From assembly GCF_023073335.1 (NCBI RefSeq), contig NZ_JADPJG010000002.1, positions 94,159 to 158,158 of the forward strand: a stretch of DNA of 64,000 nt. The letters are read 5' to 3'. Within the stretch, counting starts at the first letter, position 1. Every line of letters begins with the position of its first letter. The notes under the pieces were generated by a model. The model did no database searches. It worked only from the letters and a program-made list of their open reading frames with translations, and was not told where the DNA came from. The stretch comes from Bradyrhizobium sp. 21 (GTDB taxonomy: Bacteria > Pseudomonadota > Alphaproteobacteria > Rhizobiales > Xanthobacteraceae). Positions 42,991 to 51,738 of this stretch are shown piece by piece. The position numbers and the translations under genes are program-made.

Positions 42991-43052
42991 ACAACACTAA
43001 AGAAACGAACGGCCATCAACGGCCGACGCAACAACGACAAGGGAGAGTGACG

Positions 43053-44045
43053 ATGAAGCGGTGGATAGGAGCTGTCTCTGCGGCGCTGATGGTATTTGCG
43101 GCGATGCCGGCGCAGGCGGCCGACAAGGTCGTGCTGATGCTCAATTGGTACGTCTATGGCGAGCATGCGCCGTTCTATTACGGCAAGGCCAAGGGCATCT
43201 ATGCGGCCGAGGGTATCGACCTCGAAATCCAGGAAGGCCGCGGCTCGGCGGCGACCACGCAGGCTGTTGCCGCAAAGACCGCCGATTTTGGCTATGTCGA
43301 CGTCCCCACCATGATGCGCGCCGCGATCAAGGGCGCGCCTGTGGTCGCGACCGGCGTGCTGCTCCAGACCAGCCCGATGTCCGCCATGGGTTTCGTCGAC
43401 AAGAACATCAGGAAGCCCGAGGACATCAAGGGCAAGACGGTGGCGATCACGCCGGCCGATTCCATGACCCAGATCTGGCCGCTGTTCCTGAAGAAGACCG
43501 GCCTGAAGGAGAGCGACTTCACCACCGTTGCCGGCGATGGTCAGACCAAGCTCAACGCCGTCATCAATGGCCAGGCTGACCTGCTGCTCGGCTACGTCAT
43601 GGACCAGTCGATGAAGATCAAGGACGCCACCGGCAAGGACGTCTATCCGATCAAGTTCGCCGACTACGGCATCAACATGGTCTCCTCGGGCATCATCGCC
43701 AATGCTGACTATGTGAAAACCAATGCCGATCTGGTCCGCCGCTTCATGTCGGCGACAACGAAGGCGGTCGAAGCAGCCGAGAAGGAGCCGAAGGCGGCGG
43801 CACAATCGATCCTCGATGCCAATCCCAAAGGCGGCAAGATCGACACCCTGACGCAGGGCTTTGAGCTGACCATTCCGCTCTACCGAACCGCGGAGACCAA
43901 GAGCAAGCGGCCGTTCCAGGTGACCGACCAGAATATGACGGATTCCGTCAACCTGATGGTCGAATATGGCGGGCTCGATGCCAAGGCCAAGGAGAACCCG
44001 AAGGTCTTCTACACCAACGATTACCTCCCGAAGAGCGGCTCGTGA
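43053..44045 (+). CDS. ABC transporter substrate-binding protein (NMT1/THI5-like)
   Basis: A 330-residue periplasmic protein. Signal peptide MKRWIGAVSAALMVFAAMPAQA is cleaved near residue 22. The NMT1/THI5 pattern is clear: VLMLNWYVYGEHAPFYYGKAKGIYAAEGIDLEI, GSAATTQAVAAKTADFGYVD and DIKGKTVAITPADS, each read in segments. Proteins of this type bind thiamine pyrimidines, sulfonates, nitrate or aromatic acids; WYVYGEHAPFYYGKAKG favours a pyrimidine or cyclic organic ligand over nitrate. Start ATG 43053 has AAGGGAGAG upstream. Its last codon overlaps the ATPase GTG start. Confidence 0.9.
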   Translation: MKRWIGAVSAALMVFAAMPAQAADKVVLMLNWYVYGEHAPFYYGKAKGIYAAEGIDLEIQEGRGSAATTQAVAAKTADFGYVDVPTMMRAAIKGAPVVATGVLLQTSPMSAMGFVDKNIRKPEDIKGKTVAITPADSMTQIWPLFLKKTGLKESDFTTVAGDGQTKLNAVINGQADLLLGYVMDQSMKIKDATGKDVYPIKFADYGINMVSSGIIANADYVKTNADLVRRFMSATTKAVEAAEKEPKAAAQSILDANPKGGKIDTLTQGFELTIPLYRTAETKSKRPFQVTDQNMTDSVNLMVEYGGLDAKAKENPKVFYTNDYLPKSGS

Positions 44046-44890
44046 AACAAGCCGCAGTATCGAGTGAAACCGGGCAGCCGGCCGCGCATCTGAGACTGGT
44101 GAGCGACCGGGCGGCCGGCGAGGCGTCAGGCATCAAATTGTCCGGCGTGTCCAAAACCTACCGGACACGCGACGGCGACGTGCCGTCGTTGCGGCCGCTC
44201 GATTTCCACATCAACGACGGCGAGTTCTTCGTCGTGGTCGGCCCGTCCGGTTGCGGCAAGTCCACGCTGCTCAAGCTGATCTCGGGATTGCTGCCGCCGA
44301 CATCAGGCGAGATCCTGGTCGAGGGCGAGAAGGTGACGAAGCCGCACGGCAATGTCGGCATCGTCTTCCAGAACGCGCTGTTGCTGCCCTGGCGCAACAT
44401 CCTGTCCAACGTCATGCTGCCGATCGACATGAAGCGGCTGCCGCGGCAAACATATCTCGACCGTGCCAAGGCGCTGTTGAAGCTGGTCGGGCTGGAGGGT
44501 TTCGAGAAGAAGCTGCCGTGGCAACTCTCCGGCGGCATGCAGCAGCGCGCCTCGATCTGCCGCGCGCTGGTGCACGATCCCAGGATCATGCTGATGGACG
44601 AGCCGTTCGGCGCGCTCGATGCGCTGACGCGGGAGCGCATGAATGTCGAGCTGATGCGGATCCAGCGCGAGACCAGGAAGACCGTGCTGCTGATCACGCA
44701 TTCGATCCCCGAGGCCGTGTTCCTCGCTGACCGTGTGCTGGTGATGACCGAACGGCCCGGCGCGATCGCCGCGATCTACGACGTGCCGCTGCCGCGCCCA
44801 CGCTCGCTCGATGTGATGGCCGACCCTGTCTTCACCGAGCTCGTGCAACGCATCCGCAAGCATTTCTTTTCGCAGGGTGCATTGGATTAG
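44042..44890 (+). CDS. ABC transporter ATP-binding protein (SsuB/TauB type)
   Basis: A 282-residue ATPase. Walker A is GPSGCGKSTLLK near residues 67-75, Q-loop is FQNALLLPWR, signature LSGGMQQRASICRAL, Walker B LMDEPFGALD, and H-loop LLITHSIPEAVFLADR. All are intact, so it is active. It energises the permease and binding protein upstream. Start GTG 44042 overlaps the preceding stop by four bases, showing translational coupling. A 30-residue N-terminal extension before the fold is slightly long for the family. The next gene follows after a palindromic repeat. Confidence 0.93.
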   Translation: MKQAAVSSETGQPAAHLRLVSDRAAGEASGIKLSGVSKTYRTRDGDVPSLRPLDFHINDGEFFVVVGPSGCGKSTLLKLISGLLPPTSGEILVEGEKVTKPHGNVGIVFQNALLLPWRNILSNVMLPIDMKRLPRQTYLDRAKALLKLVGLEGFEKKLPWQLSGGMQQRASICRALVHDPRIMLMDEPFGALDALTRERMNVELMRIQRETRKTVLLITHSIPEAVFLADRVLVMTERPGAIAAIYDVPLPRPRSLDVMADPVFTELVQRIRKHFFSQGALD

Positions 44891-44934
44891 GACGATGATG
44901 TGTCCTCCGACCGCAACCGCACGAACGGTGCGCT

Positions 44935-45051
44935 CCCTCCCCCGCCTGCGGGGGAGGGTTGGGGAGAGGGTATCTCCGCTCGCGAGAACCCCCCAGAGAA
45001 CAAAACCCTCACCCGGCACTTCGTGCCGACCTCTCCCGCAAGCGGGAGAGG
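44935..45051. repeat. Double-hairpin repeat (CCTCTCCCGC family), copy 2
   Basis: Hairpins CCCTCCCCCGC-CT-GCGGGGGAGGG (44935-44958) and CCTCTCCCGC-AA-GCGGGAGAGG (45030-45051), with ACCCTCACC between, as in copy 1. Placed between the importer ATPase and the enzyme genes, it may partly uncouple their expression. Confidence 0.85.
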
Positions 45052-45093
45052 TGCACCGCCGCCTGAGCCGCATCTCGGGAGCCAAGTAGCACC

Positions 45094-46491
45094 ATGTCAC
45101 CCCGCCTGAAGCTGCGAGACATCGCATTCTTCGAACGTCCCGTGCATTTCGCGCGGCCGTTCCGCTTCGGCGCGATCACCATCAACGCGACGCCGCAGCT
45201 GTTCGTGCGGGTCGAAATCGAGGTCGAAGGCAAGGGGACCGCGGTCGGTGCCAGCGCCGAGCTTCTGGTGCCGAAATGGTTCGACAAGCGACCGGAGCTA
45301 TCGCCGACGCAGACGGTCGATGGCTTGCGCCGATCGCTGCAGATTGCGCGCGGGCTTTATCTGGCGCGGACGGGATTCCTGACCGCGTTCGATCTGCATG
45401 CCTCGTGCATCGGTGCCCAGGTTGCGATGTGTGCGAAAAAGAACATTCCAGCGCTTGCTGCGGCTTATGGCCCCGCCGAGATCGACAAGGCGATCCTCGA
45501 TGCGCTGCTGCGCGCCGCCGAGACGAACTTCTTCGACGGCATGGCCGGCAACATTGCCGGCATCGATGCGCGGCTTTCGCCTGACCTGACGGAAGCGGAT
45601 CTTGCGACGTTTCTCGCCGATCGGAAACCGCTGCCGCGCGTGGCTATCAGGCATACCGTCGGTCTCGATGACACCGTGGAAGGTGAGGGCGGTGTTGCCG
45701 ATGCCCGTGAGAACTCCGGTGCAAGATACTTCAAGCTGAAGCTGTCGGGTGACCCCGTGGCCGATGCGACGCGGCTGGCGCGCATCGGCAAGGAGCTCGA
45801 TGCGCTGGATCGTGACACCAAGGTGACGCTCGATGCGAACGAACAATATGCCGATCTCGCAGCGCTGCAGGCGCTGATCGACCGGCTCAACCATGATCCC
45901 GCATTGCGACCGATCACGTCCCGGTTGCTTTATGTCGAGCAGCCGATGCCGCGCGACATCACGCGGCAGGCGCCGCTCGGCTCGCTTGCCGCGCGCGGCT
46001 TCATCATCGATGAAGCCGACGATTCCTATGACGCCTTCCCGGCGGCGCGCGCGCTCGGCTATCGCGGCATTTCCTCGAAATCCTGCAAGGGCCTGTACAA
46101 GTCCATCGTCAACGCGACGCGGGCGGCGAAATGGAGCGCAGGCGGCGAAAAGTTCTTCGTGACCGGCGAGGACCTGACCTGCCAGGCCGGCCTCGCCGTG
46201 CAGCAGGATCTCGCGCTCGGCGCGTTCATCGGCGTCACCCACGCCGAGCGCAACGGCCATCACTATGTCGACGGTTTTGGCGAGACGCCTGCCGCCGAAG
46301 CGCAGGCGTTCGCGGCCGCGCATCCCGATCTCTATGCCGATGCCGGGCGAGGCATCCGGCTTTCCATTCACAAAGGCGATCTCCTGACGGGATCGCTTCA
46401 CAGCAAGGGCTTTGCGACGTCGGTCCATCCGGACTGGTCGGCGCTCGCCCTGCTCGAACAGCCAAAATCACCTCAGGAGCAATTGGCATGA
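45094..46491 (+). CDS. Enolase-superfamily enzyme (mandelate racemase/muconate lactonizing-like)
   Basis: A 465-residue protein, about 80 residues longer than typical members. The barrel ligands can be followed: FKLKLSG (KxK base), VTLDANEQY (first metal Asp), LLYVEQPM (Glu), FIIDEADDSYD (third acid) and GISSKSCKGLYKS (opposite Lys), the arrangement of the muconate lactonizing subgroup. These enzymes abstract a proton next to a carboxylate for dehydration, racemisation or cycloisomerisation. The substrate is not known. Start ATG 45094 follows AGCCAAGTAGCACC with no strong ribosome-binding site. Its stop overlaps the next gene as ATGA. Confidence 0.83.
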   Translation: MSPRLKLRDIAFFERPVHFARPFRFGAITINATPQLFVRVEIEVEGKGTAVGASAELLVPKWFDKRPELSPTQTVDGLRRSLQIARGLYLARTGFLTAFDLHASCIGAQVAMCAKKNIPALAAAYGPAEIDKAILDALLRAAETNFFDGMAGNIAGIDARLSPDLTEADLATFLADRKPLPRVAIRHTVGLDDTVEGEGGVADARENSGARYFKLKLSGDPVADATRLARIGKELDALDRDTKVTLDANEQYADLAALQALIDRLNHDPALRPITSRLLYVEQPMPRDITRQAPLGSLAARGFIIDEADDSYDAFPAARALGYRGISSKSCKGLYKSIVNATRAAKWSAGGEKFFVTGEDLTCQAGLAVQQDLALGAFIGVTHAERNGHHYVDGFGETPAAEAQAFAAAHPDLYADAGRGIRLSIHKGDLLTGSLHSKGFATSVHPDWSALALLEQPKSPQEQLA

Positions 46492-47639
46492 CCACCCAAC
46501 GCCTCGGCCTCATCATGAACGGCGTCACCGGCCGCATGGGGCTCAACCAGCATCTGATCCGCTCGATCGTCGCGATCCGCGAGCAGGGCGGCGTCCTCTT
46601 GAAGAATGGCGACCGCGTGATGCCCGATCCGATCCTGGTCGGCCGCAGCGCCGAGAAGGTCGAGACGCTTGCCAGGCGCTACAACATCACGCGCTGGACC
46701 ACCGATCTCGACGCCGCGCTCGCCGACAAGAACGACACCATGTTCTTCGATGCCGCGACCACGCAGGCACGGCCGGGCCTTCTGACCCAGGCCATCAATG
46801 CAGGCAAGCACGTCTATTGCGAGAAGCCGATCGCGACGAACTTCGAGGCGGCGCTCGAGGTCGTCAAGCTCGCCAATGCCAAGGGCGTCAAGCACGGCAC
46901 GGTGCAGGACAAGCTGTTCCTGCCCGGCCTGAAGAAGATCGCCTTCCTGCGCGATTCCGGTTTCTTCGGCCGCATCCTCTCGGTGCGCGGCGAGTTCGGC
47001 TATTGGGTGTTCGAAGGCGGCTGGCAGGAAGCGCAGCGGCCGTCCTGGAACTACCGCGACGAGGACGGCGGCGGCATCATTTTGGACATGGTCTGCCACT
47101 GGCGCTACGTGCTCGACAACCTCTTCGGCGAGGTCGAGAGCGTGAGCTGCATCGGCAACACCGATATCCCCGAACGCTATGACGAGCAGGGCAAGAAGTA
47201 CAAGGCGACGGCCGACGACTCGGCTTATGCGACGTTCCAGCTCAAGGGCGGCGCCATCGCACATATCAACATGTCCTGGGTGACGCGCGTCTATCGCGAC
47301 GACCTTGTCACCTTCCAGGTCGACGGTACGCTCGGCTCGGCCGTCGCCGGCCTGTCGGACTGCATGATTCAGGCGCGGCAGGCGACGCCCCGGCCGGTGT
47401 GGAATCCCGATGAGAAGCGGCTGCATGATTTCTACGGCGACTGGCAGAAGCTGCCGGACAACGTCACCTACGACAACGGCTTCAAGGAACAGTGGGAGAT
47501 GTTCATCCGCCACGTCTACGAGGATGCGCCCTACAAGTTCACGCTGCTCGAAGGCGTCAAGGGCGTGCAGCTCGCCGAATGCGCGCTGAAGAGCTGGAAG
47601 GAGCGGCGCTGGATCGACGTCGCCCCGATCAAGGCCTGA
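46488..47639 (+). CDS. Gfo/Idh/MocA family oxidoreductase
   Basis: A 383-residue NAD(P)-dependent dehydrogenase. The Rossmann start is atypical, LGLIMNGVTGRMGLNQHL (residues 6-23), close to the GxxGRMG of dihydrodipicolinate reductases; KHVYCEKPIATNFEAAL (catalytic Lys of the EKP motif near 112) and the GGGIILDMVCHWRYVL region, with the family Asp-x-x-x-His, identify the Gfo/Idh/MocA family. It oxidises a sugar, inositol or a cyclic polyol at one hydroxyl. Start ATG 46488 overlaps the enolase-type stop. DUF993 begins 10 bp later. Substrate unknown. Confidence 0.9.
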   Translation: MTTQRLGLIMNGVTGRMGLNQHLIRSIVAIREQGGVLLKNGDRVMPDPILVGRSAEKVETLARRYNITRWTTDLDAALADKNDTMFFDAATTQARPGLLTQAINAGKHVYCEKPIATNFEAALEVVKLANAKGVKHGTVQDKLFLPGLKKIAFLRDSGFFGRILSVRGEFGYWVFEGGWQEAQRPSWNYRDEDGGGIILDMVCHWRYVLDNLFGEVESVSCIGNTDIPERYDEQGKKYKATADDSAYATFQLKGGAIAHINMSWVTRVYRDDLVTFQVDGTLGSAVAGLSDCMIQARQATPRPVWNPDEKRLHDFYGDWQKLPDNVTYDNGFKEQWEMFIRHVYEDAPYKFTLLEGVKGVQLAECALKSWKERRWIDVAPIKA

Positions 47640-47649
47640 GGAGGGACAC

Positions 47650-48855
47650 ATGAACAAGCCCGTCCTGCCCAAACCTGTTCCTTCAATGTCGTCGTTGTCG
47701 TTGAAATTGCCGAAAGCCGATCGCTCGATCGAGACCTACCGGCTTGCGGCCTCACGAACGTTCCCGGCAAAGCTTGAGGGGCCGCTGAACCGAATCGCCT
47801 TCTCGGCGGTGCATACCGTGGTCGATCCCTTCGCGGACAACGATCCCTGGCTTTCGGTTGCCGTTGACTGGGACAAGACCATCGCCTTCCGCGAGCACGT
47901 CTGGGACCTCGGGCTCGGCGTCGCCGAAGCCATGGACACCGCGCAGCGCGGCATGGGTTTGGACTGGCCGACCTCGCTGGAGCTGATCACGCGTTCGGTA
48001 TCAGCCGCCAAGCGCCGCAACGCGCTGGTGTTCTCCGGTGCCGGCACCGATCACCTCGCGGTCGAGGACGCCAAGAGCCTCGACGACGTGATCCGCGCCT
48101 ATGAGGAGCAGATCTCGGCTGTCGAGAAGGTCGGCGGCCGCATCATCTTGATGGCGTCGCGCGCGCTGGCGAAGCTGGGCCGCAATGCCGACGATTACGC
48201 AAAAGTCTATGACCGCGTGCTGTCGCAGGTTCGCGAGCCTGCCATCATCCACTGGCTCGGCGACATGTTCGATCCGGCGCTGACGGGCTATTGGGGCACC
48301 AACGATCTCGACAAGGCGATGGACACGGCCGTCACCGTCATCAACGGCAACGCGGCCAAGATCGACGGCGTCAAGGTCTCGCTGCTCGACAAGCAGCGCG
48401 AGATCGACATGCGCCGTCGTCTCGACAAGCGCATCAAGATGTATACCGGCGACGACTTCAATTATGCGGAGCTGATCGCCGGCGACAGCGAAGGCTTTTC
48501 GCACGCGCTGCTCGGCATTTTTGACGCGATCGCGCCGGCGGCGTCGTACGCCTTGTCGCGGCTGGCAGCGGGTGACGAAGCGGGCTTCCACGACGTGCTT
48601 GGGCCGACGGTGCCACTGTCGCGGCACATCTTCAAGGCGCCGACGCGGTTCTACAAGACCGGCGTGGTGTTCATGGCCTATCTCAACGGCCACCAGGATC
48701 ATTTCACCATGGTCGGCGGGCAGGAGAGCACGCGCTCGACGCTGCATCTGGCCGAGTTGTTCCGGTTGGCTGACAAGGCCGGGCTGCTTGCCGATCCGGA
48801 GCTGGCGACGCGGCGGATGAGGGCGGTGCTGTCAACGCACGGAATCGAATCCTGA
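47650..48855 (+). CDS. DUF993 / dihydrodipicolinate synthase-like aldolase family protein
   Basis: A 401-residue protein of the DUF993 group, which is built on the dihydrodipicolinate synthase TIM barrel. Visible stretches include AFSAVHTVVDPFADNDPW near the N-terminus, FSGAGTDHLA, AIIHWLGDMFDPALTGYWG and KIDGVKVSLLDK, where the Lys in VKVSLLD occupies the position expected of a Schiff-base lysine. It is longer than DapA (about 290). It may cleave or form a carbon-carbon bond in a keto-sugar breakdown route; no activity is established to my knowledge. Start ATG 47650 follows GAGGAGGGACAC. Its stop overlaps the next start by one base. Confidence 0.85.
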   Translation: MNKPVLPKPVPSMSSLSLKLPKADRSIETYRLAASRTFPAKLEGPLNRIAFSAVHTVVDPFADNDPWLSVAVDWDKTIAFREHVWDLGLGVAEAMDTAQRGMGLDWPTSLELITRSVSAAKRRNALVFSGAGTDHLAVEDAKSLDDVIRAYEEQISAVEKVGGRIILMASRALAKLGRNADDYAKVYDRVLSQVREPAIIHWLGDMFDPALTGYWGTNDLDKAMDTAVTVINGNAAKIDGVKVSLLDKQREIDMRRRLDKRIKMYTGDDFNYAELIAGDSEGFSHALLGIFDAIAPAASYALSRLAAGDEAGFHDVLGPTVPLSRHIFKAPTRFYKTGVVFMAYLNGHQDHFTMVGGQESTRSTLHLAELFRLADKAGLLADPELATRRMRAVLSTHGIES

Positions 48856-49718
48856 TGCGCGATTTTTCCTCCGACCACCGCTGGCTGTCGCTCAACACGG
48901 CGACAGTTCGCAAGCAGGGTGATTTGGTCGAGATCATTGATGCTTGCGCCAGGCATGGCATCCGCGCCATCGATCCCTGGCGCGACCAGGTCGCGGCCGT
49001 CGGGCTGGAACGTGCCGCGCGCGCGGTGCGCGATGCCGGTCTCGAGCTGTCGGGCTATTGCCGTGGTGGCATGTTCACCTCGGATGCGTCGCGCCGGGGC
49101 GAGGTGCGTGACGACAACCGCCGCTGCGTCGATGAAGCCAAGGCGCTGGGCGCGCCCTGCATCGTTCTCGTCGTCGGCGGCCTGCCGCAATATTCGCGAC
49201 CGGGCAGCGAGGCGTCCAAGGACATCGTTGCCGCGCGCGGGCAAGTCGAGGAAGCTCTCGCCGAGATGCTCGACTACGCCAGACAGGCAAAGCTGCCGCT
49301 CGCGATCGAACCGCTGCATCCGGCCTATGCGGCCGACCGGGCCTGCGTGAACACTACAAAGCAGGCGCTCGACATCTGCGACCGGCTCGATCCCAGCCGT
49401 ACCGGCCTGCTCGGCGTCGCGCTCGACGTCTATCACATCTGGTGGGACCCCGAGTTGCTGGGGCAGATCGCGCGCGCCGCCCGAGACCGCCTGCTCGCCT
49501 TCCATGTCTGCGACTGGCTGGTGCCGACAAAAGACATCCTCAACGACCGCGGCATGATGGGTGACGGCGTGATCGACATCAAATCGGTGCGCGAAGCGGT
49601 CGAAGCGCAGGGCTTTGCCGGCTATTCGGAGATCGAAATCTTCTCCAACGAGTGGTGGAGCAAACCCATCGACGAGGTGCTGCAAACCTGCATCACGCGG
49701 CACAAGACGGCGGTTTAG
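48855..49718 (+). CDS. Sugar phosphate isomerase/epimerase family protein (AP2Ec TIM barrel)
   Basis: A 287-residue xylose-isomerase-like TIM barrel. Metal-binding positions are suggested by the Glu in LAIEPLHPAY, Asp in GVALDVYHIWWD with its His, His in LLAFHVCDWL and the final Glu in YSEIEIFSNEWW. Family members isomerise or epimerise sugars or keto-sugars, or cleave 3-keto-glycosides. Last gene of the importer-enzyme operon; start ATG 48855 overlaps the DUF993 stop (TGATG), indicating coupled translation. The 137 bp after it, before the convergent P450 gene, shows no clear terminator. Confidence 0.9.
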   Translation: MRDFSSDHRWLSLNTATVRKQGDLVEIIDACARHGIRAIDPWRDQVAAVGLERAARAVRDAGLELSGYCRGGMFTSDASRRGEVRDDNRRCVDEAKALGAPCIVLVVGGLPQYSRPGSEASKDIVAARGQVEEALAEMLDYARQAKLPLAIEPLHPAYAADRACVNTTKQALDICDRLDPSRTGLLGVALDVYHIWWDPELLGQIARAARDRLLAFHVCDWLVPTKDILNDRGMMGDGVIDIKSVREAVEAQGFAGYSEIEIFSNEWWSKPIDEVLQTCITRHKTAV

Positions 49719-49855
49719 GCCTTTTCGGAATTGTTGCGCGCAACGGCGCCGATGGCCTGAGATGTCAAATGGTTGCGCGGGATCACCGGCGCATCGCGCG
49801 GCGGTGACCTTCTACTGTGCATGGGGTTGTTTTCGCGTTTTTATGTTTGAGGCCC

Positions 49856-51076
49856 TCAGCCGATCGTGCAGGGCACGCTCAAAAAGCCGCGGAACCGTAC
49901 CCGTCCGCCCCGCACCGGCTTTCCGCTCACGGTGTAGTTCGGGAAGCGCGCCAGAAAGCGCGAGACCGCGATGGCGCCTTCCAGCCGCGCCAGCGCCATG
50001 CCGGCGCATTGATGCGCGCCGGTGGCGAAGGCGAGATGCCGGTTCGGCGTGCGCGCGATGTCGAAGCGCTCGGCGTCCGGAAACTGCGCCGGATCGCGGT
50101 TGGCCGCACCGATGCACAGCGTGATCGATGTGCCGGCATCGAGCATGACGCCGCCGAGTTCGACCCGCTCCGTGGTCATGCGGTTGCCGAGTTGGTTCGA
50201 ACTCTCGTAGCGCAGCATCTCTTCGACGGCGGTCTTGATCATGTCGGGATTGTCGATCAGCCGCCGCTTCTGGTCCGGATTCCGGTCGAGCGCCACGAGG
50301 CCGTTGCCGATCAGGTTGGTGGTGGTCTCGTGGCCGGCATTGAGCAGGAAGATGCAGTTGTGCAGCAGCTCCTTCTCGGTCAGCCGCTCGCCGTTCTCCT
50401 CGCCCTGTATGAGACGCGTCAGCACGTTGCGCTCGGGATTGCCCGGCCTCTCGCGACGGCGTGCGACCAGCGTTGCGAGATAGGTGAGAAAATCCGTAAC
50501 TGCCTTGTTGCCGCGCGCGGCCACGTCAGGCGGCACCACGGGTTCGAGTGCGCCGAGGATCGCCAGCGACCAGTCGCGCAGCGGCTCACGTTCATCGTGG
50601 GGCACGTCGAGCAGATTGCCGATCACCTCGATGGGGATCGACGCTGCAAAGTCGTCGATCAGTTCGCAAGCGCCCTTGGCGGCGATGGCGTCGAGCAGGC
50701 CGTCGACCAGCTTGACGATATCAGGCTCCATCCCGGCGATCGCGCGCGGCGACAGCGCGCCCATGATCAGGCGCCGCACACGCGTATGCGCCGGCGGATC
50801 GTTGAAGACGAGGCTCGTGGTGTGGTGCTCGTAGAGCGGGGTGTCGCCGTATTTCGGCGCGAACTCGCGCTTCTTGTCCGAGCTGAACGATTTTGTGTTC
50901 TTGTAGGTCGTGACGAGATCGTCATAGCGGGTCAGGAACACGGTGCCGTTGCGCAGGCGCTTGACCGGCTCGTTCTCCCGCAGTGCACGATAGGTCGGAT
51001 AGGGATCGTCGTAGAATTCCGCCGTCAGCTTCTCCAGATCGAACTTGGCCGCCAGTTCTTTCGCATCTGCGTTCAT
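49856..51076 (-). CDS. Cytochrome P450
   Basis: A 406-residue soluble bacterial P450. The haem-binding loop is FATGAHQCAGMALARLEG with the ligand Cys near residue 355; the I-helix oxygen-activation motif is NAGHETT (near 244-250); ExxR is EEMLRYES; and FNDPPAHTRVRRLI is the C-helix region. It hydroxylates an unknown compound and needs a redox partner; a possible reductase lies at 36989-38209. Start ATG 51076 is chosen over GTG 51139, giving the standard length. It is divergent from the split thiamine-diphosphate decarboxylase, 107 bp away, which suggests a common pathway or regulator. Confidence 0.93.
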   Translation of the reverse strand: MNADAKELAAKFDLEKLTAEFYDDPYPTYRALRENEPVKRLRNGTVFLTRYDDLVTTYKNTKSFSSDKKREFAPKYGDTPLYEHHTTSLVFNDPPAHTRVRRLIMGALSPRAIAGMEPDIVKLVDGLLDAIAAKGACELIDDFAASIPIEVIGNLLDVPHDEREPLRDWSLAILGALEPVVPPDVAARGNKAVTDFLTYLATLVARRRERPGNPERNVLTRLIQGEENGERLTEKELLHNCIFLLNAGHETTTNLIGNGLVALDRNPDQKRRLIDNPDMIKTAVEEMLRYESSNQLGNRMTTERVELGGVMLDAGTSITLCIGAANRDPAQFPDAERFDIARTPNRHLAFATGAHQCAGMALARLEGAIAVSRFLARFPNYTVSGKPVRGGRVRFRGFLSVPCTIG

Positions 51077-51183
51077 GCCGCCATACTCGCCGGTTGAGAC
51101 CGATATGCTGTTTTCGCTCTTTCGAGCAGCGCGGGTCACCGTCTACAGTCGAGCCGTGATTTGCAAGCCGACCGGACAGGAAA

Positions 51184-51738
51184 ATGCACGCCCGCGCTGA
51201 CGCTGCCGACACGGCCACCGAATCTGGCACTCGTTGGCCCGACGATATTTTCGCGACCTTGCAACGCTTCGACGTTCGCCAAGTGCCTTACGTGCCCGAT
51301 GCCGGCCATGCGACGCTGATCCAGCGCGTGCTGGAGTCGCCGACGATGCGCGGCATTCCGCTGACGACGGAGGAGGAGGGTGTGGCGCTTCTCGCCGGCG
51401 CCTGGGCCGGCGGCCAGCGCGGTGTCTTGCTGATGCAGTCGAGCGGTGTCGGCAATTGCATCAACATGCTCTCGCTGATCCCGATCCTGCGCTTTCCGTT
51501 CCTCACGCTCGTGACCATGCGCGGCGAGTGGGGCGAGTTCAATCCATGGCAGGTGCCGATGGGATCGACCACGCAGGGCGTGTTCGAACTCTCGGGCGTC
51601 AAGGTGCTGCGGGCCTCGAACGCAGCCGACGTGCCGGCCGTGTTGGAGGCCGCCGCCGCCCAGGCCTACAACGCGCTCACCCCGACCGCTGTCCTGTTGT
51701 CGCAGCGCCTGATCGGCGCCAAGGTCTTCACCAAATGA
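51184..51738 (+). CDS. Thiamine-diphosphate decarboxylase alpha subunit (sulfo-/phosphonopyruvate decarboxylase type)
   Basis: A 184-residue PYR-domain protein. It has TTEEEGVALLAGAWAGGQRG, with the conserved Glu that activates the thiamine ring, followed by MQSSGVGNCINML and LVTMRGEWGEFNPWQ. Size and motifs match the alpha chain of ComDE sulfopyruvate decarboxylase and the N-terminal half of phosphonopyruvate decarboxylase. It needs the beta subunit encoded immediately downstream, whose start overlaps its stop (ATGA). Start ATG 51184 follows ACAGGAAA. Family members release CO2 from a 2-oxo acid bearing a sulfonate or phosphonate; here the substrate is unknown. Confidence 0.88.
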   Translation: MHARADAADTATESGTRWPDDIFATLQRFDVRQVPYVPDAGHATLIQRVLESPTMRGIPLTTEEEGVALLAGAWAGGQRGVLLMQSSGVGNCINMLSLIPILRFPFLTLVTMRGEWGEFNPWQVPMGSTTQGVFELSGVKVLRASNAADVPAVLEAAAAQAYNALTPTAVLLSQRLIGAKVFTK

